Below, piece after piece: positions 26,050 to 35,970 of a stretch of 64,000 nucleotides of DNA. The position numbers and the translations under genes were made by a program. The number at the start of each line of letters is the position of its first letter. The stretch's first letter is position 1. Source of the stretch: Actinoallomurus bryophytorum (lineage in GTDB: Bacteria; Actinomycetota; Actinomycetes; Streptosporangiales; Streptosporangiaceae); NCBI RefSeq assembly GCF_006716425.1, contig NZ_VFOZ01000002.1, forward strand, positions 186,001 to 250,000, in the 5' to 3' direction. Below the pieces are notes generated by a model. The model was not told the origin of the DNA and did no database searches. It was given only the letters and a program-made list of their open reading frames with translations.

Positions 26050-26344
26050 CCCACAATCGGTTCTGCGACGCCGGCCTGTAGAGGCCGCGAGCAGCGCGCG
26101 CGAGGCGGCCGTCTTGATCACGGGCGCACCCCACGGCAGAGCGCCAGTGCGAAGTGAGAATCGGGTGCGGCGCCGGCAGCCCGGCGGGAGCCGGAGCCGG
26201 TGGGTTCGCTGGATGGGCCTGGGATCAGGTGGGTGCGGATAGGTCCGGCATTCAGGGACGTCCGAGGATTGCTTCACGCAGGACCCCGCATTTCGTCCAG
26301 GCCGTTCTTGGCTGCGCTCCGGGCCGAAATCCACAATTCTCGGC

Positions 26345-26847
<503 letters not shown>

Positions 26848-27040
26848 TCAGCCATCGCTGCGACGAGTTCTGAAGCGGTACAGCCTGGGTACTGCCGTGA
26901 ACGGCGCGCGGAACAATCCCTCGCGAGGCCGAACGGCGGCTCGTCAGCGAGCAGGTTGGCAAGACGACGACCGAGGTCAGGATGGCGACAGCGGGACCCG
27001 TCACCCGACCAACGCGACATCGCGTTGACAGCAGACGATG

Positions 27041-27055
27041 GCGGGATAATCCCGC
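27041..27055. promoter_or_regulatory. Perfect palindrome upstream of carbonic anhydrase
   Basis: A 15-bp perfect palindrome GCGGGAT-A-ATCCCGC lies 55 bp before the start. A TTGACA hexamer sits at 27025-27030, so the palindrome would overlap the promoter core as a repressor operator would. The regulator is unknown. The rest of 26803-27040 holds nothing recognisable. Confidence 0.45.
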
Positions 27056-27110
27056 AATACGGCAGGTTTACTACTTATGGCGAGCGGCCGGCCGCTCAAA
27101 ACTGAACGTC

Positions 27111-27674
27111 ATGACGAACCTCGACACGCTTCTCGAACGTAACCGGTTCTTCGCTAAGACCGACGCGAAGGACAAGGTGCCGGCTATCCCGTTCATCCCG
27201 AACATGCAGGCTTACGTGTTGACCTGCATCGACCCTCGAGTCGACCCGGCCGGGATCCTGGGCTTGGAACTCGGCGACGCGATCGTCGCTCGCAGCATCG
27301 GCGGCCGAGTGACCGACGCGGTCCTTGCCGACCTGGCCTGGGTCTGCCACCTCCACGAGAACATGACCCCTGATTCCGCCTGGTTCGAACTCGCGGTCAT
27401 CCACCACACCGACTGTGGCTCGGCATTGTTCGCCGATGACGAGCTACGCCACAGCTTCGCCATCCGCTACGGCTACGACAGCGTTGCCCTGCGTGGTCTG
27501 GCCGTGCTCGACCCCGCCCAGACCGCGCAAGAGGACACGGACAGGCTCCTCGCCGCCCCACAGCTCGCCTCGCAGATCGCGGTGTCCGGCTATGTCTACG
27601 AGATCGAAACCGGGCTGCTCACCCAAGTAACCGCACCGCGCCTCCGAGCGGACGGCTCCACCACCGCCTCCTGA
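27111..27674 (+). CDS. Beta-class carbonic anhydrase
   Basis: A protein of 187 residues. Zn ligands lie in CIDPRVD (Cys near 39, Asp-Arg dyad) and HHTDCG (His and Cys near 98-101). It interconverts CO2 and bicarbonate in the cytoplasm. It is short but complete, with GYVYEIETGLLTQV at the C-terminus. No good Shine-Dalgarno site is visible before ATG 27111. It stands between IS debris and a hydrolase. Confidence 0.85.
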   Translation: MTNLDTLLERNRFFAKTDAKDKVPAIPFIPNMQAYVLTCIDPRVDPAGILGLELGDAIVARSIGGRVTDAVLADLAWVCHLHENMTPDSAWFELAVIHHTDCGSALFADDELRHSFAIRYGYDSVALRGLAVLDPAQTAQEDTDRLLAAPQLASQIAVSGYVYEIETGLLTQVTAPRLRADGSTTAS

Positions 27675-27768
27675 CCGGTTGATGCGGCGAGCCTTGCCAG
27701 CCCAACCGGTAGCACAGGCCAACTCGCCGATCTTCCTACACCACCAAGTCCACCGAAGAAGGAGCTCA

Positions 27769-28479
27769 ATGGCCGACACACCGACCTTTGTCCTCATACA
27801 TGGGGCCCTCACCGATGCCTCGGTCTGGCGTAAGGTCTCCGATCGACTGCAACGCGCTGGTCACCGCGTGGCCGCGCCCTCGGTTGCCATGCGCAGCCTT
27901 GACGGCGACGCGCGCTACCTGCGCGCGTTCCTCGAAACCCTGCCCGGTCCGCTCATCGTCGCCGGGCACTCCTACGCCGGCTCGATCATCTCCCACCCGG
28001 ACGCGCTCACCCCGGCGGTCCAGGCCTTGGTGTTCGTCGCCGCGTTCCAGCAGGACGCCGGTGAAACGCCGGGCGAGCTCAACGGCATGTTCCCCGGTAG
28101 CCTGCTCACCCCCGACAACTTGCGCTTTCGCCCATACCCCAACGGACAGGAGGTATATCTGCGGCCGGAAAAGTTCGCGGAGGTCTACGCCGCGGACGTC
28201 GACCCGGCCGAAGTTGCGATCATGGCCGCCGCCCAGAAGCCGTTCGACCCCACCATTCTCGACGGAACCTTCAATGCGCCGGCCACCTGGCGAACACTTC
28301 CCTCCTGGAGCGTGGTGCCCACGTCCGACATGTCGATCCCTACCCAGACACTACGCTGGATGGCAGAACGCGCCGGATCCATCGTCACCGAAGTCGACGC
28401 CTCCCACGCCGTTCCCACCGCCCATCCCGACCACGTGACCAACACCATCCTTGACGCGGCGAAGGGCATTTCGGACTGA
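27769..28479 (+). CDS. Alpha/beta hydrolase (EstC/salicylate esterase-like)
   Basis: A 236-residue cytoplasmic hydrolase. FVLIHGALTDASVWRKV gives the oxyanion HG, the nucleophile is in VAGHSYAGSII and the His in VDASHAVPTAHP. AAGAAGGAG precedes the ATG by 5-6 bases. The substrate is unknown; close families act on small esters. A second hydrolase of the same fold lies decayed directly downstream. Confidence 0.87.
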   Translation: MADTPTFVLIHGALTDASVWRKVSDRLQRAGHRVAAPSVAMRSLDGDARYLRAFLETLPGPLIVAGHSYAGSIISHPDALTPAVQALVFVAAFQQDAGETPGELNGMFPGSLLTPDNLRFRPYPNGQEVYLRPEKFAEVYAADVDPAEVAIMAAAQKPFDPTILDGTFNAPATWRTLPSWSVVPTSDMSIPTQTLRWMAERAGSIVTEVDASHAVPTAHPDHVTNTILDAAKGISD

Positions 28480-28509
28480 CCAGGACGTCACCCACAAGGG
28501 AAAGGGGCC

Positions 28510-28830
28510 ATACACTTCCGTATTCGTTCCCGGTATCGGGCACGGCGGTTGGTGCTGGCACCGGTCGGTCAGCGGGTAAGCGCGACTGGTCACAGCGCCC
28601 CCGCTCTGACCGTGCCTGGTCTCTGCCAGGGGCGACGATCCTCGGAACCTGCGACTGGCAGACGCTGAACCCCTGGTTGGCGAAGTCGATGCGGGGACTT
28701 CACCGACGTGCTGCTGGTCGGCCATAGTTGGGCAGGTTTCCCGATCACCGTCGAGGCGCCACGGCCTCCGGCCGCCTCGCCCGGATCGCCTTCTATGGCG
28801 GATAGGTATCCCTTCCCGGCGAATCCCTAG
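28510..28830 (+). pseudogene. Alpha/beta hydrolase relic with internal deletion
   Basis: The start of a hydrolase, VFVPGIGHGGWCWHRSVS (from about 28520), and its nucleophile region, DFTDVLLVGHSWAGFPITVE (from about 28696), are in different frames and far too close together. ASGRLARIAFYGG follows. The 3' end is cut by an IS630 remnant. Confidence 0.6.
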
Positions 28831-28856
28831 TGGGGTGTCCACATACTTCGCCGGGT

Positions 28857-29510
28857 GTGATCATGCGGCTTTGGGGCGGGGGGCGGCCCCAGCGTTGCCC
28901 GCGTTCGCTGCGGATGCGGGCGCGTTCGCGGCGTTGTGCGGCCAGGATGTCGGGGTGGCGGGCGTTGGTGTTGCGCCAGCGCAGGTAGGCGTGTAGCCGG
29001 CGGGCCAGGACGGTGTGGTTGGGGTGGTCGGAGTTGCCCATCGTGAAGGTCCGCAGAGCCGAACTGGGCTTCGATGGGGTTGGCCCAGGAGGCGTAGGTC
29101 GGGGTGAGGCACAGCTCGACCTTGTTCTTCTTGGCCCAGGTGCGGATTGCTGGTGTCTTGTTCGCCGACAGGTTGTCCATGATCACGTAGATCTTGGCGC
29201 CGTCGGGGCGGGCTGCCCGGATGGATTTGAGCGCGGCCAGGGAGTGGTCGCCGCCTTTGTGTCTGCGGGTCACGCCCCACGCCTTGGTCATCGCCGAGGG
29301 AGTAACAGCCGTGGAAGTAGCGGATGCCGTGGGTGCGGCGGTAGGTGGCGGGCAGCCGGTCCGGCCGTGTCTGCGGTGCCCACGCCGATCCGTGGCAGGG
29401 ACGGATCGAGAGCGGTCCGAACTGGTCGCTGAGGGGCCTTGCGGTTGCCCCCTCCGACGCGTCCATGGGGGACCAGGACTGCCCGTCCGTGCATCCTCAG
29501 CCGACCTGGA
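28857..29510 (-). pseudogene. IS630-family transposase remnant 2
   Basis: Frame-shifted pieces: YFHGCYSLGDDQ, WGVTRRHKGGDHSLAALKSI, IYVIMDNLSANKTPAIRTWA, LTPTYASWANPIEAQFG, then MGNSDHPNHTVLARRLHAYL with RWRNTNARHPDILAAQRRER. The DDE Asp and Glu positions remain, but at least two frameshifts break it. It belongs to a different IS630 subgroup from the 12.9-kb remnant. Confidence 0.8.
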
Positions 29511-29581
29511 CGGCCTTAGAGGTCCTAACAGAATGATCACTGTTGCCCGATGACTGTGGCTCTGGCTGTTCGCTCTTCGGT

Positions 29582-29735
29582 GTGAGGAAGGGCGAGCAAC
29601 CACCATGGATCGTGGCAGACAGCCTGTGGGAGCGGATCGAGCCATTGTTACCGGCGGTGGAGCGGCGCAGGCGTCATCCAGGCCGCAAGCGTCTGGATGA
29701 CCGCAAGGTGTTGTGCGGGATCTTGTTCGTGTCTT
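29582..29735 (+). pseudogene. IS5-type transposase N-terminal fragment
   Basis: WIVADSLWERIEPLLPAVER, RRHPGRKRLDDRKVLCGILF is the conserved start of IS5-family proteins. It ends abruptly at about 29735. Confidence 0.65.
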
Positions 29736-29905
29736 GGCTGCCACCACCAGAAGGAACGAGACGATCGCCACCAGCGTCCGGGCCGGTGGAACCGGGTCCA
29801 CCGCTCGCGCAGCAACTCCACCTCCGGGGGCGCGTCGCCCTCGTCGCGGCGGCGGAACTTCATGTTGATCGGGTCGCCAATGCTCAGCGAGTCCACGACC
29901 ACCAC
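29736..29905 (-). pseudogene. DUF1772-like C-terminal relic
   Basis: DPINMKFRRRDEGDAPPEVE and LLRERWTRFHRP continue in a second frame as RTLVAIVSFLLV, matching the end of DUF1772 membrane proteins. The N-terminus is missing. Confidence 0.4.
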
Positions 29906-30350
29906 CGCGCCCAGGGCCGCAGCCGTCCACGAAGGACTCTGGCCGCGGCCTCGTCGACCGTCACGACGGCGCGCAGGCGGGTGCGCTCATCCTCGACCGC
30001 CAGGACCGGTGCAGCTTCCGCTCGCTGCGCCCCAACGCCCAGGTTGTCGGCCACCACCAGCGACGGCAGCCAGCTGTCCGGATCGCGCATGGGCCAGCAG
30101 TACGAGTCGAACCCGGCACCCGACGACCACCACGGCGCAAACCTGTCCCGGCGTGACTACGCGTCGCGTCCGGACCGGGTGGCCCACCCCGTCGTCGACC
30201 AGCTGTAGTTGGCTCATGCCGGCCGCGCACAGCGAGAAGGCCCCCGGGTCGGTCAATCCATCGGCGACGCGGAGCGCCTACCGGTACGTCTGCGCGGCCT
30301 GCCGGGCGCCACCTCGGACCGGGAATCTGCCGCATGGTGGTCGGCTCCCA
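29906..30350. other. Unresolved decayed sequence
   Basis: A gene-poor stretch. One leftward frame (29906-30090) reads like former coding sequence (SWLPSLVVADNLGVGAQ, VLAVEDERTRLRAVVTVDE) but has no start, and no family was recognised. Confidence 0.3.
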
Positions 30351-31073
30351 TCAGAAGTAGTCCCGCTTTTCCATCAGCGTTTCGACTTCGTCAAAAGCCT
30401 CGTCCTTGCTGAACGCGGACGGCCATCCGCAGGCCCGGTATACCTGTCGCAGGTATTGGACGTCCAGCTCGGTCTCCCAGTCGTCCGTCTGCGCCAGAAG
30501 CTCCTCCTCCGTGATCGGCGTCTCCCGCTCCTCTGCATACCAAGCCTCGATCGAGTCCATGCCCCGGATCGGAATGAGCTTCAGACTCCGGTAGTCCTCC
30601 TTCAGTTCCGCGAAGTAGGTCTTCGCATCCTGCGGGGGCTTACGCTCCATCCGGATCATCTCCTCAATGACCTCGCCCGTGTTCACATCGAGGAACAAGG
30701 ATCGGCCGCCGCTCTCGTGACCGAGCGCGAAGATGAACACATGGTCAGGCAAGTCCTCGAACGATTCCTCGCCGGGGAACGGCCGCTTCCCCACGAAATA
30801 CGAGCGGTCGACCGTGCTGTAGTTGACAAGACGCGACTTGTAATGGACGTCAGCGGAGCTGTCGAGGTACGGAAGGCTCCTGATGACCTCAAGGGCGAGG
30901 TCGGACTTGGCGTCGAGATCGCTTCCCGGCGCGAGGTTCGGCCACCCCTGCGGAGGCGGCGTCACCAGCTCGCCGGGGTTGTAATGCAGCGTGGTGAGAA
31001 AAGTGTAGAAGTCCGTGAAGATCTCGACGATCTCCTTGGCCGAATAGGGAGGGTCCCGATATTCAGAAGACAT
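30351..31073 (-). CDS. Uncharacterised actinomycete protein
   Basis: A soluble, acidic protein of 240 residues with no signal or membrane segment. Conserved-looking stretches are YSAKEIVEIFTDFYTFLTTL near residue 8, GWPNLAP, ALGHESGGRSLFLDVNTGEV near residue 130 and LDVQYLRQVYRACGWPSAF near residue 213. Its layout recalls SUKH/SMI1-KNR4 immunity-type proteins, but that is tentative. It is intact among IS remnants; no toxin gene is adjacent. Confidence 0.65.
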   Translation of the reverse strand: MSSEYRDPPYSAKEIVEIFTDFYTFLTTLHYNPGELVTPPPQGWPNLAPGSDLDAKSDLALEVIRSLPYLDSSADVHYKSRLVNYSTVDRSYFVGKRPFPGEESFEDLPDHVFIFALGHESGGRSLFLDVNTGEVIEEMIRMERKPPQDAKTYFAELKEDYRSLKLIPIRGMDSIEAWYAEERETPITEEELLAQTDDWETELDVQYLRQVYRACGWPSAFSKDEAFDEVETLMEKRDYF

Positions 31074-31499
31074 TGACGACCGATCCAGGGAGGGAACGGA
31101 GCTGCCTAGGACAGTGCGCGGAGGCCGGCAGCGGGGTACCAAGGCGGTGGGCGAGATTGAAACGTTTGGGAGGCTACGGCGCCCACGTCCGTCGGTGCAA
31201 CGGGCACGGCCACACCGGCGCCGTTACCGCCGGCGACTTGCTCCATGATCGAGAAGGTTATGCCCCGCGACGTATCCCAGCCGTAACAAGGCGGGGAAGG
31301 AATGCGGGCCGAGTGTCCCGCCCGCCGCCCGGAACGGATCCTGGGTCTGCCCCCTCAGTCATCGTGCCGCCCCAAAGGGCAGGCCACAGTCGCTCGTGCC
31401 TTCGATGTTCCCGCAGTTCGGAGAGCCCGCAACCCGTGCTGGGGCGACACCGGTCCTTGTGGCCATGTTCGTGCTACTCCGCCGCGTCGCCGCGCAACC
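31074..31499. other. Gene-less stretch
   Basis: No frame with a recognisable protein, no RNA gene and no convincing promoter or terminator was seen between the uncharacterised protein and the IS701 fragment. Confidence 0.4.
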
Positions 31500-31683
31500 G
31501 CCGCGCTCGACGCCGCGCCACCGGCCCGATGGGTCACCGCGGACGAGGCCTACGGCAACAACACCGTGCTGCGGGCCCGGCTACGCCGCCTGCGCCTGGG
31601 GGTACGTCCTGGCCATCTCCCGCGACCACCTCGTACCCATTGGCGGCGGCAAGACCCGCCGGCGGGCCGACCATCTCGCTGCA
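31500..31683 (+). pseudogene. IS701-type transposase fragment
   Basis: WVTADEAYGNNTVLRARLRR continues, after a one-base insertion near 31600, as YVLAISRDHLVPIGGGKTRR and RADHLAA. The fragment is cut on the right by the next transposase remnant. Confidence 0.65.
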
Positions 31684-31689
31684 GGCCCC

Positions 31690-32480
31690 ACCCAGCGTTC
31701 GGCGATCGCGTTCGCCCGTGGTGCTTGCGGCGGGATCTTGATGATCTTGATGCCCATCGAGGTGAACACGTCGTCGAACCCGGCGGTGAATTTGGTGTCG
31801 CGGTCGCGGATGAGGAACCGCAGCCCGCCAGCGCGTTCGTCCAAGTCCATGATCAGGTTCCGGGCCTGTTGGATCACCCGTGTGCCGTTCGGGTTGGCGG
31901 TGAGGCCGGCGAGGTGGACCCGGCGGCTGGCGATCTCGATGAAGAACAACACGTAGATCCGCTTGAGGAACACCGTGTCGACCGTGAAGAAGTCGCAAGC
32001 CAGCATGGTTTTTGCTTGCGCGGATAGGAACTGGGTCCAAGTGGGCCCGGTGCGGCGGGGTGCTGGGTCGATTCCGGCCCGCTTCAAGATCAGCCATACG
32101 GTACTGGGCGCGACCTTATAGCCCAGCTCGAGGAGTTCCCCGTGGATGCGCCGACGCCCCTAGCAGGGGTTCTCGGTCGCGAACCGTAGCACCAGCGTCC
32201 GGATCTCGGCGGGTACCGGAGGTCGTCCACCGCGATGGCTCGGGTAGGTCCACTTTCGCCGGACCGCGTCCCGGTGCCAGCGCAAGAGCGCTGCCGGTGT
32301 CACGAAGAACGTCGGCCAGCGTGCGCGGGACAGTAACCGAGACAGCAGAGCAAGCACGGCCCGATCGGCCGTTTCGGTCCTGACCTTGTCGACCTTCCGA
32401 CGCAGCACCGCCAGCTGATGGCGAAGAACCAGGATCTCCACCTCCTTGTCAACGTCGGCGCGGAACCGCAAGATCACAAA
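31690..32480 (-). pseudogene. IS3/IS481-type (rve) transposase remnant 2
   Basis: The N-terminal half reads VEILVLRHQLAVLRRKVDKV, TPAALLRWHRDAVRRKWTYP and VLRFATENPC, then TAG at 32160-32162 where the family has Trp. Beyond it follow GRRRIHGELLELGYKV, the integrase core DFFTVDTVFLKRIYVLFFIE, FLIRDRDTKFTAGFDDVF and APRANAIAERWVG. The C-terminus is cut at ~31690. Catalytic DDE residues are still readable. Confidence 0.8.
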
Positions 32481-32813
32481 CTGGGCGAACCGGGTGATCG
32501 CCTTTTACAGAAATGAGGTCAGCACAAGCGCTGATCCTGCCGTACCGGCTGCGATGATCGTGCGGTACGCCGCAGGTCACCAGCCCTGACCGAGGTTTTC
32601 GAGCCCCACAGGGCTTTCAGCACCGAGCCGGAGGACGGAGCAATCGTGCTCCTGTAGGACCAGGGCGACGGCGTAAGGGTTACGCGTTAGACCCCCGAGC
32701 TACGCGCACCATATCGGCCGGTTTGAGCCCAACAGCCCGCGGAGCTGCGGCGACAGGACCACTCTCCACTGGAGATCAAGCGAAACGGGATCTTGAATAT
32801 GTCCCGGTTTGGC

Positions 32814-32853
32814 GTATTAGCAGGTAAAAGGCCGCGCGACCGGGATCGGGGGG
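32814..32853 (+). repeat. Right copy of ~38-bp direct repeat (island boundary, copy B)
   Basis: Same orientation as 12670-12708, with one substitution and one extra A. It lies at the right end of the IS-rich zone; intact chromosomal-type genes begin immediately to its right. The stretch 32481-32813 shows nothing recognisable. Confidence 0.7.
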
Positions 32854-32871
32854 ATGACCCGGCCGCGCGGC
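32826..32871 (-). terminator. Intrinsic terminator of the leftward 115-aa gene
   Basis: On the minus strand a GC-rich stem (arms 32858-32871 and 32830-32844, one mismatch) is followed by TTTT. It lies about 18 bp after the stop at 32889 and contains the right island repeat as its distal arm. Confidence 0.75.
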
Positions 32872-32888
32872 GTCTTGGGGGCGCCTGG

Positions 32889-33236
32889 TCAGCGGCTTTT
32901 TGTGACCTTCATGATCTGCCAGAGTTCCTCGCGGAGGCGGTCACGACAGATACGGTACTGCGACCAGTTGCCGTCGAACGCCGTCATTACGACATATTCC
33001 TCATCCGCCGTCTGCCGTCGCGTTCGTTCCGGGTGGTTCATGGTGTCGTGCATCTCGGTCCACAGGCGGTCCCGCCAGGCTCCGTACAGCTCACCGTCAC
33101 CGGCGAACCACGTCTCCACCAGGAGTTTCTCCTCGTGCAGCACCCAGTTCGCCAGGTCGGTCGAAGGACGCGACCGGCGTTTCCTCAGTCCGCTCAGGGT
33201 GGGTTTGGAGTGGTTGCTCGCCGGCCATACCTTCAT
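32889..33236 (-). CDS. Uncharacterised small protein
   Basis: A charged, Trp-rich, soluble protein of 115 residues (for example NWVLHEEKLLVETWFAGDGE). ATG 33236 is chosen because GAGGGGG lies just upstream; an upstream ATG at 33260 lacks a site. Family not recognised. It ends in a strong terminator whose distal half is duplicated 20 kb away. Confidence 0.6.
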   Translation of the reverse strand: MKVWPASNHSKPTLSGLRKRRSRPSTDLANWVLHEEKLLVETWFAGDGELYGAWRDRLWTEMHDTMNHPERTRRQTADEEYVVMTAFDGNWSQYRICRDRLREELWQIMKVTKSR

Positions 33237-33308
33237 GTCGTCCCCCTCGTTCCTATTCACCCCAAGAGACGCGCCACCTGCTGTTCTGGATGACAGGAAT
33301 GTTCGCCG

Positions 33309-33320
33309 AGACGTACGTCT
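33309..33320. promoter_or_regulatory. Perfect palindrome, candidate TetR operator
   Basis: AGACGTACGTCT is a perfect 12-bp palindrome 14 bp before the TetR start, a typical autoregulatory position. Confidence 0.5.
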
Positions 33321-33334
33321 GAAATTCTGGGGGC

Positions 33335-33958
33335 ATGCAGCAGCGCCGAACTCTCCGCGATGACCTGCTCGACGCCGCCGCCGCGCTGATCATCGAGCGT
33401 GGGTTCCGGCGCGTGCGGATGCAGGACGTCGCCGACGCGGTCAGTGTCAGCCGGCAGACCGTCTACAACGAGTTCGGGGACAAGTGGCGGCTGGCGCAGG
33501 CGCTGACCCTACGGGAGAACGACCGCTATCTCGACGGTGTCGACGCGGCGTTCACCCGGCACGAGGACCTCTACTCCGCCGTCACGGCAGCGGTCGTGTA
33601 CACGCTCAGCACCGCGGCCGACGACCCGCTCAAGAAGGCGATCCTGACCGGGACCGGCAGCGAGGACCTCCTGCCGCTGATGACCACGCGTGCCGAGCCG
33701 GTGCTCTTCGCGGCCAAACGGCGGATCATCGCGCACCTGCTGCGGCAGTGGCCGCAGCTCGACGCCGCGGAGGTACCCGAGCTCACGGACGCCGTCGTAC
33801 GGCTGACGCTCAGCCACATCGTGCTGCCGGTGGACCCGCCGGAGGTCGTGGCGGCCCGGCTGGCCCGGCTCGTCGCACGCTACCTCGGCGACGAGCGCGG
33901 TGCGGCGGCCATCAAGCCGGAGGCCGATGGCACGGGGGCCGCGCCCTTTACGTTGTAG
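33335..33958 (+). CDS. TetR-family regulator
   Basis: A protein of 207 residues. The N-terminal HTH (about 10-55) reads LLDAAAALIIERGFRRVRMQ, DVADAVSVSRQTVYNEFGDK; the ligand domain follows. The target is unknown. The neighbouring acyl-CoA dehydrogenase and CoA ligase suggest acyl metabolism (inference). It converges with the methyltransferase, the stops lying 4 bp apart. Confidence 0.88.
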   Translation: MQQRRTLRDDLLDAAAALIIERGFRRVRMQDVADAVSVSRQTVYNEFGDKWRLAQALTLRENDRYLDGVDAAFTRHEDLYSAVTAAVVYTLSTAADDPLKKAILTGTGSEDLLPLMTTRAEPVLFAAKRRIIAHLLRQWPQLDAAEVPELTDAVVRLTLSHIVLPVDPPEVVAARLARLVARYLGDERGAAAIKPEADGTGAAPFTL

Positions 33959-33962
33959 ATCA

Positions 33963-34694
33963 CTAGCGGGCCTCCCGCTGTGCGATGAAGACGAACTCGC
34001 GACCGGGGCGATCAGGCGCCTCTCGAACGTCCAGCACCCGATAGCCGCAGGCGACCAGGCTCGTCTCCACCTCGTCGCGGTCGCGGAATCTCAGGGTCGA
34101 GTCCGAGGTGAGGACCGCGCCGTCCACCAGGAACCGGTAGGTACAGCGGAACGAGACCAGCGGTAGGCTCACGCCGGTGACCTCGAGACGCCGCTCGACC
34201 GAACCGGCCCCGGGGACATCGAGCGTGACCGGAGCCGTGTCGGCGGCCCATTCCTCCCAGGCCCGGTAGCCGGGACGCCTGGTCTCGAACACGAGGTGGC
34301 CACCGGGGCGGAGTGCCGCGCGGATGCCCTGGAGGGTCCGTGCCCAGCCGTCGTCGGACAGGAAGACCTGCGCCACGTTTCCCGTCATGACCGCGAGATC
34401 GGCGCCGGCCGCCGGCACCGCCGTGGCGTCGCCGTGCACCCAGGTGATTCGTCCCGTCCGATCCTTCGCCCTCGCGACCTCGAGTGACGCCCCGGCCGGA
34501 TCGACGCCCACAACCGTACGGCCGCCGTCGGCGAGCAGGATCGCCAGGCATCCCGTCCCGCAACCGACGTCGAGCACCCGGTCCGCACCCAGCTCGCCGG
34601 CGATGCCGAGATAGGCGGTCAGATCGCCGCGGTCTCCGTCGAAAGCGTCGTAGACAGCCGCCAGGCGAGGGTGCGCGAAGATCGCATCAGGCAC
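33963..34694 (-). CDS. SAM-dependent class I methyltransferase
   Basis: A protein of 243 residues. The SAM motif is VLDVGCGTGCLAILLADGG, followed by acidic VVGVDPAG and a TGNVAQVF post-motif. GTG 34694 is the start; a longer frame runs upstream only as antisense of the next gene. The substrate is unknown. Confidence 0.85.
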   Translation of the reverse strand: MPDAIFAHPRLAAVYDAFDGDRGDLTAYLGIAGELGADRVLDVGCGTGCLAILLADGGRTVVGVDPAGASLEVARAKDRTGRITWVHGDATAVPAAGADLAVMTGNVAQVFLSDDGWARTLQGIRAALRPGGHLVFETRRPGYRAWEEWAADTAPVTLDVPGAGSVERRLEVTGVSLPLVSFRCTYRFLVDGAVLTSDSTLRFRDRDEVETSLVACGYRVLDVREAPDRPGREFVFIAQREAR

Positions 34695-34787
34695 CCGGCG
34701 ACCATATCCACGGAGCGACGACGAGGATGTCCGGTCCGTACGGGAGACATCGCTAATGTGGTCCGCACCAAGCCGAAGGAGGTTCGG

Positions 34788-35969
34788 GTGGACTTCGACC
34801 TGCCAGAGAGCGCCGTCGCCGTACGCGATGGGGTCGCCGCGATCGGCGCGCGCCACGGGCTGGACTACTGGGACCGGTGCGACGCGGAGAAGCGCTGGCC
34901 CGAGGAGGTCTGGCGGGAGCTGGCCGACGGCGGCTGGCTCGGCCTCGCCGTCCCGGAGGAGTACGGCGGTGGTGGTCAGGGCCTGCTCGAGCTCGCCGTG
35001 GCCGCCGAGACCCTCGCGGGCTCCGGCGCGGGCGCGGCGTCGTCCTTCCTCTACCTGCTCACCCCCGCCTTCGGCGCCCTCACGATCGCCCGGCACGGCA
35101 CCGAGCTGCAGAAGAACGCCCTGCTGCCCGCTCTGGCCGCCGGCGAGACGGAGACCTGCTTCGCCATCACGGAACCGGACGCCGGCAGCAACGCGATCAA
35201 CATCAGCACCCAGGCACGCCGCGACGGCGACGACTTCGTCGTCACCGGCCAGAAGATCTGGATCTCCGGCGTCGAACGCGCCCGCTACATGGTGCTCGTC
35301 ACCCGTACGATCCCGGCGGCCGAGGCCAAGCCGCGCCTGAACGGCTTCACGATCCTCCTCATCGACATCGAGGAGGCCGTCGCCGAGGGCACGCTGACCT
35401 ATCGGCCCATTCCCAAGCTCGGCACCAACACGGTCGCCTCGAACATGGTCTTCCTCGACGGCGTACGCGTCCCGGTCGCGAACGTCATCGGCGAGGTCGA
35501 CCAGGGCTTCGCGGTGCTGTGGGACATCCTCAACCCCGAGCGGATCATCGCGGCGGCGGGTGCCGTCGGCTGCGGGGAACTCGCCCTCAGGGTGGCCGTC
35601 GACTACGCGAAGGAGCGCGCGCCGTTCGGCCGGCCGATCGGCGCGAACCAGGCGGTCGCGTTCCCGCTCGCCCAGGTCAGCGCCCAGGTCGAGCTGGCGC
35701 GGCTGATGACCTACAAGGCGGCCTGGCTGTGGGACGCCCACCGGCCGTGCGGTGCGGAGGCCAACATCGCCAAGCTCACCGCCGCCGAGGCGGCCTGGCA
35801 GGCGGCCGACCGGATGTTCCAGGCACACGGCGGCATGGCCTACTCCCTGGAGTACCCGGTGGCGCGGCTGTTCCGTGACGCCCGCATCGGCAAGAGCATC
35901 CCGGTCGCCGAGGAGCTGATCCTGGCGCACATCGCCCAGCACGAGCTCGGACTGCCGAAGTCGTACTAG
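34788..35969 (+). CDS. Acyl-CoA dehydrogenase
   Basis: A 393-residue FAD enzyme that desaturates an acyl-CoA at the alpha-beta position. It shows CFAITEPDAGSNA, the FAD loop VTGQKIWISG, and the C-terminal QAHGGMAYSLEYPVARLFRD with GKSIPVAEE. GTG 34788 has GAAGGAGG 5 bases upstream. Its stop lies 1 bp from the convergent CoA ligase stop, a likely functional pairing: activation, then oxidation. Confidence 0.92.
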   Translation: MDFDLPESAVAVRDGVAAIGARHGLDYWDRCDAEKRWPEEVWRELADGGWLGLAVPEEYGGGGQGLLELAVAAETLAGSGAGAASSFLYLLTPAFGALTIARHGTELQKNALLPALAAGETETCFAITEPDAGSNAINISTQARRDGDDFVVTGQKIWISGVERARYMVLVTRTIPAAEAKPRLNGFTILLIDIEEAVAEGTLTYRPIPKLGTNTVASNMVFLDGVRVPVANVIGEVDQGFAVLWDILNPERIIAAAGAVGCGELALRVAVDYAKERAPFGRPIGANQAVAFPLAQVSAQVELARLMTYKAAWLWDAHRPCGAEANIAKLTAAEAAWQAADRMFQAHGGMAYSLEYPVARLFRDARIGKSIPVAEELILAHIAQHELGLPKSY

Positions 35970-35970
35970 A

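Noticed and set aside
31284-31300. GTAACAAGG, as at the 3' end of 16S rRNA
   Set aside because: Only nine bases match; no flanking rRNA sequence.
32640-32760. Possible tRNA-like hairpins
   Set aside because: No conserved T-loop or acceptor pairing could be built.
33963-35942. 659-codon leftward frame joining the methyltransferase to upstream sequence
   Set aside because: Only the part after GTG 34694 looks like protein; the rest is antisense of the acyl-CoA dehydrogenase.
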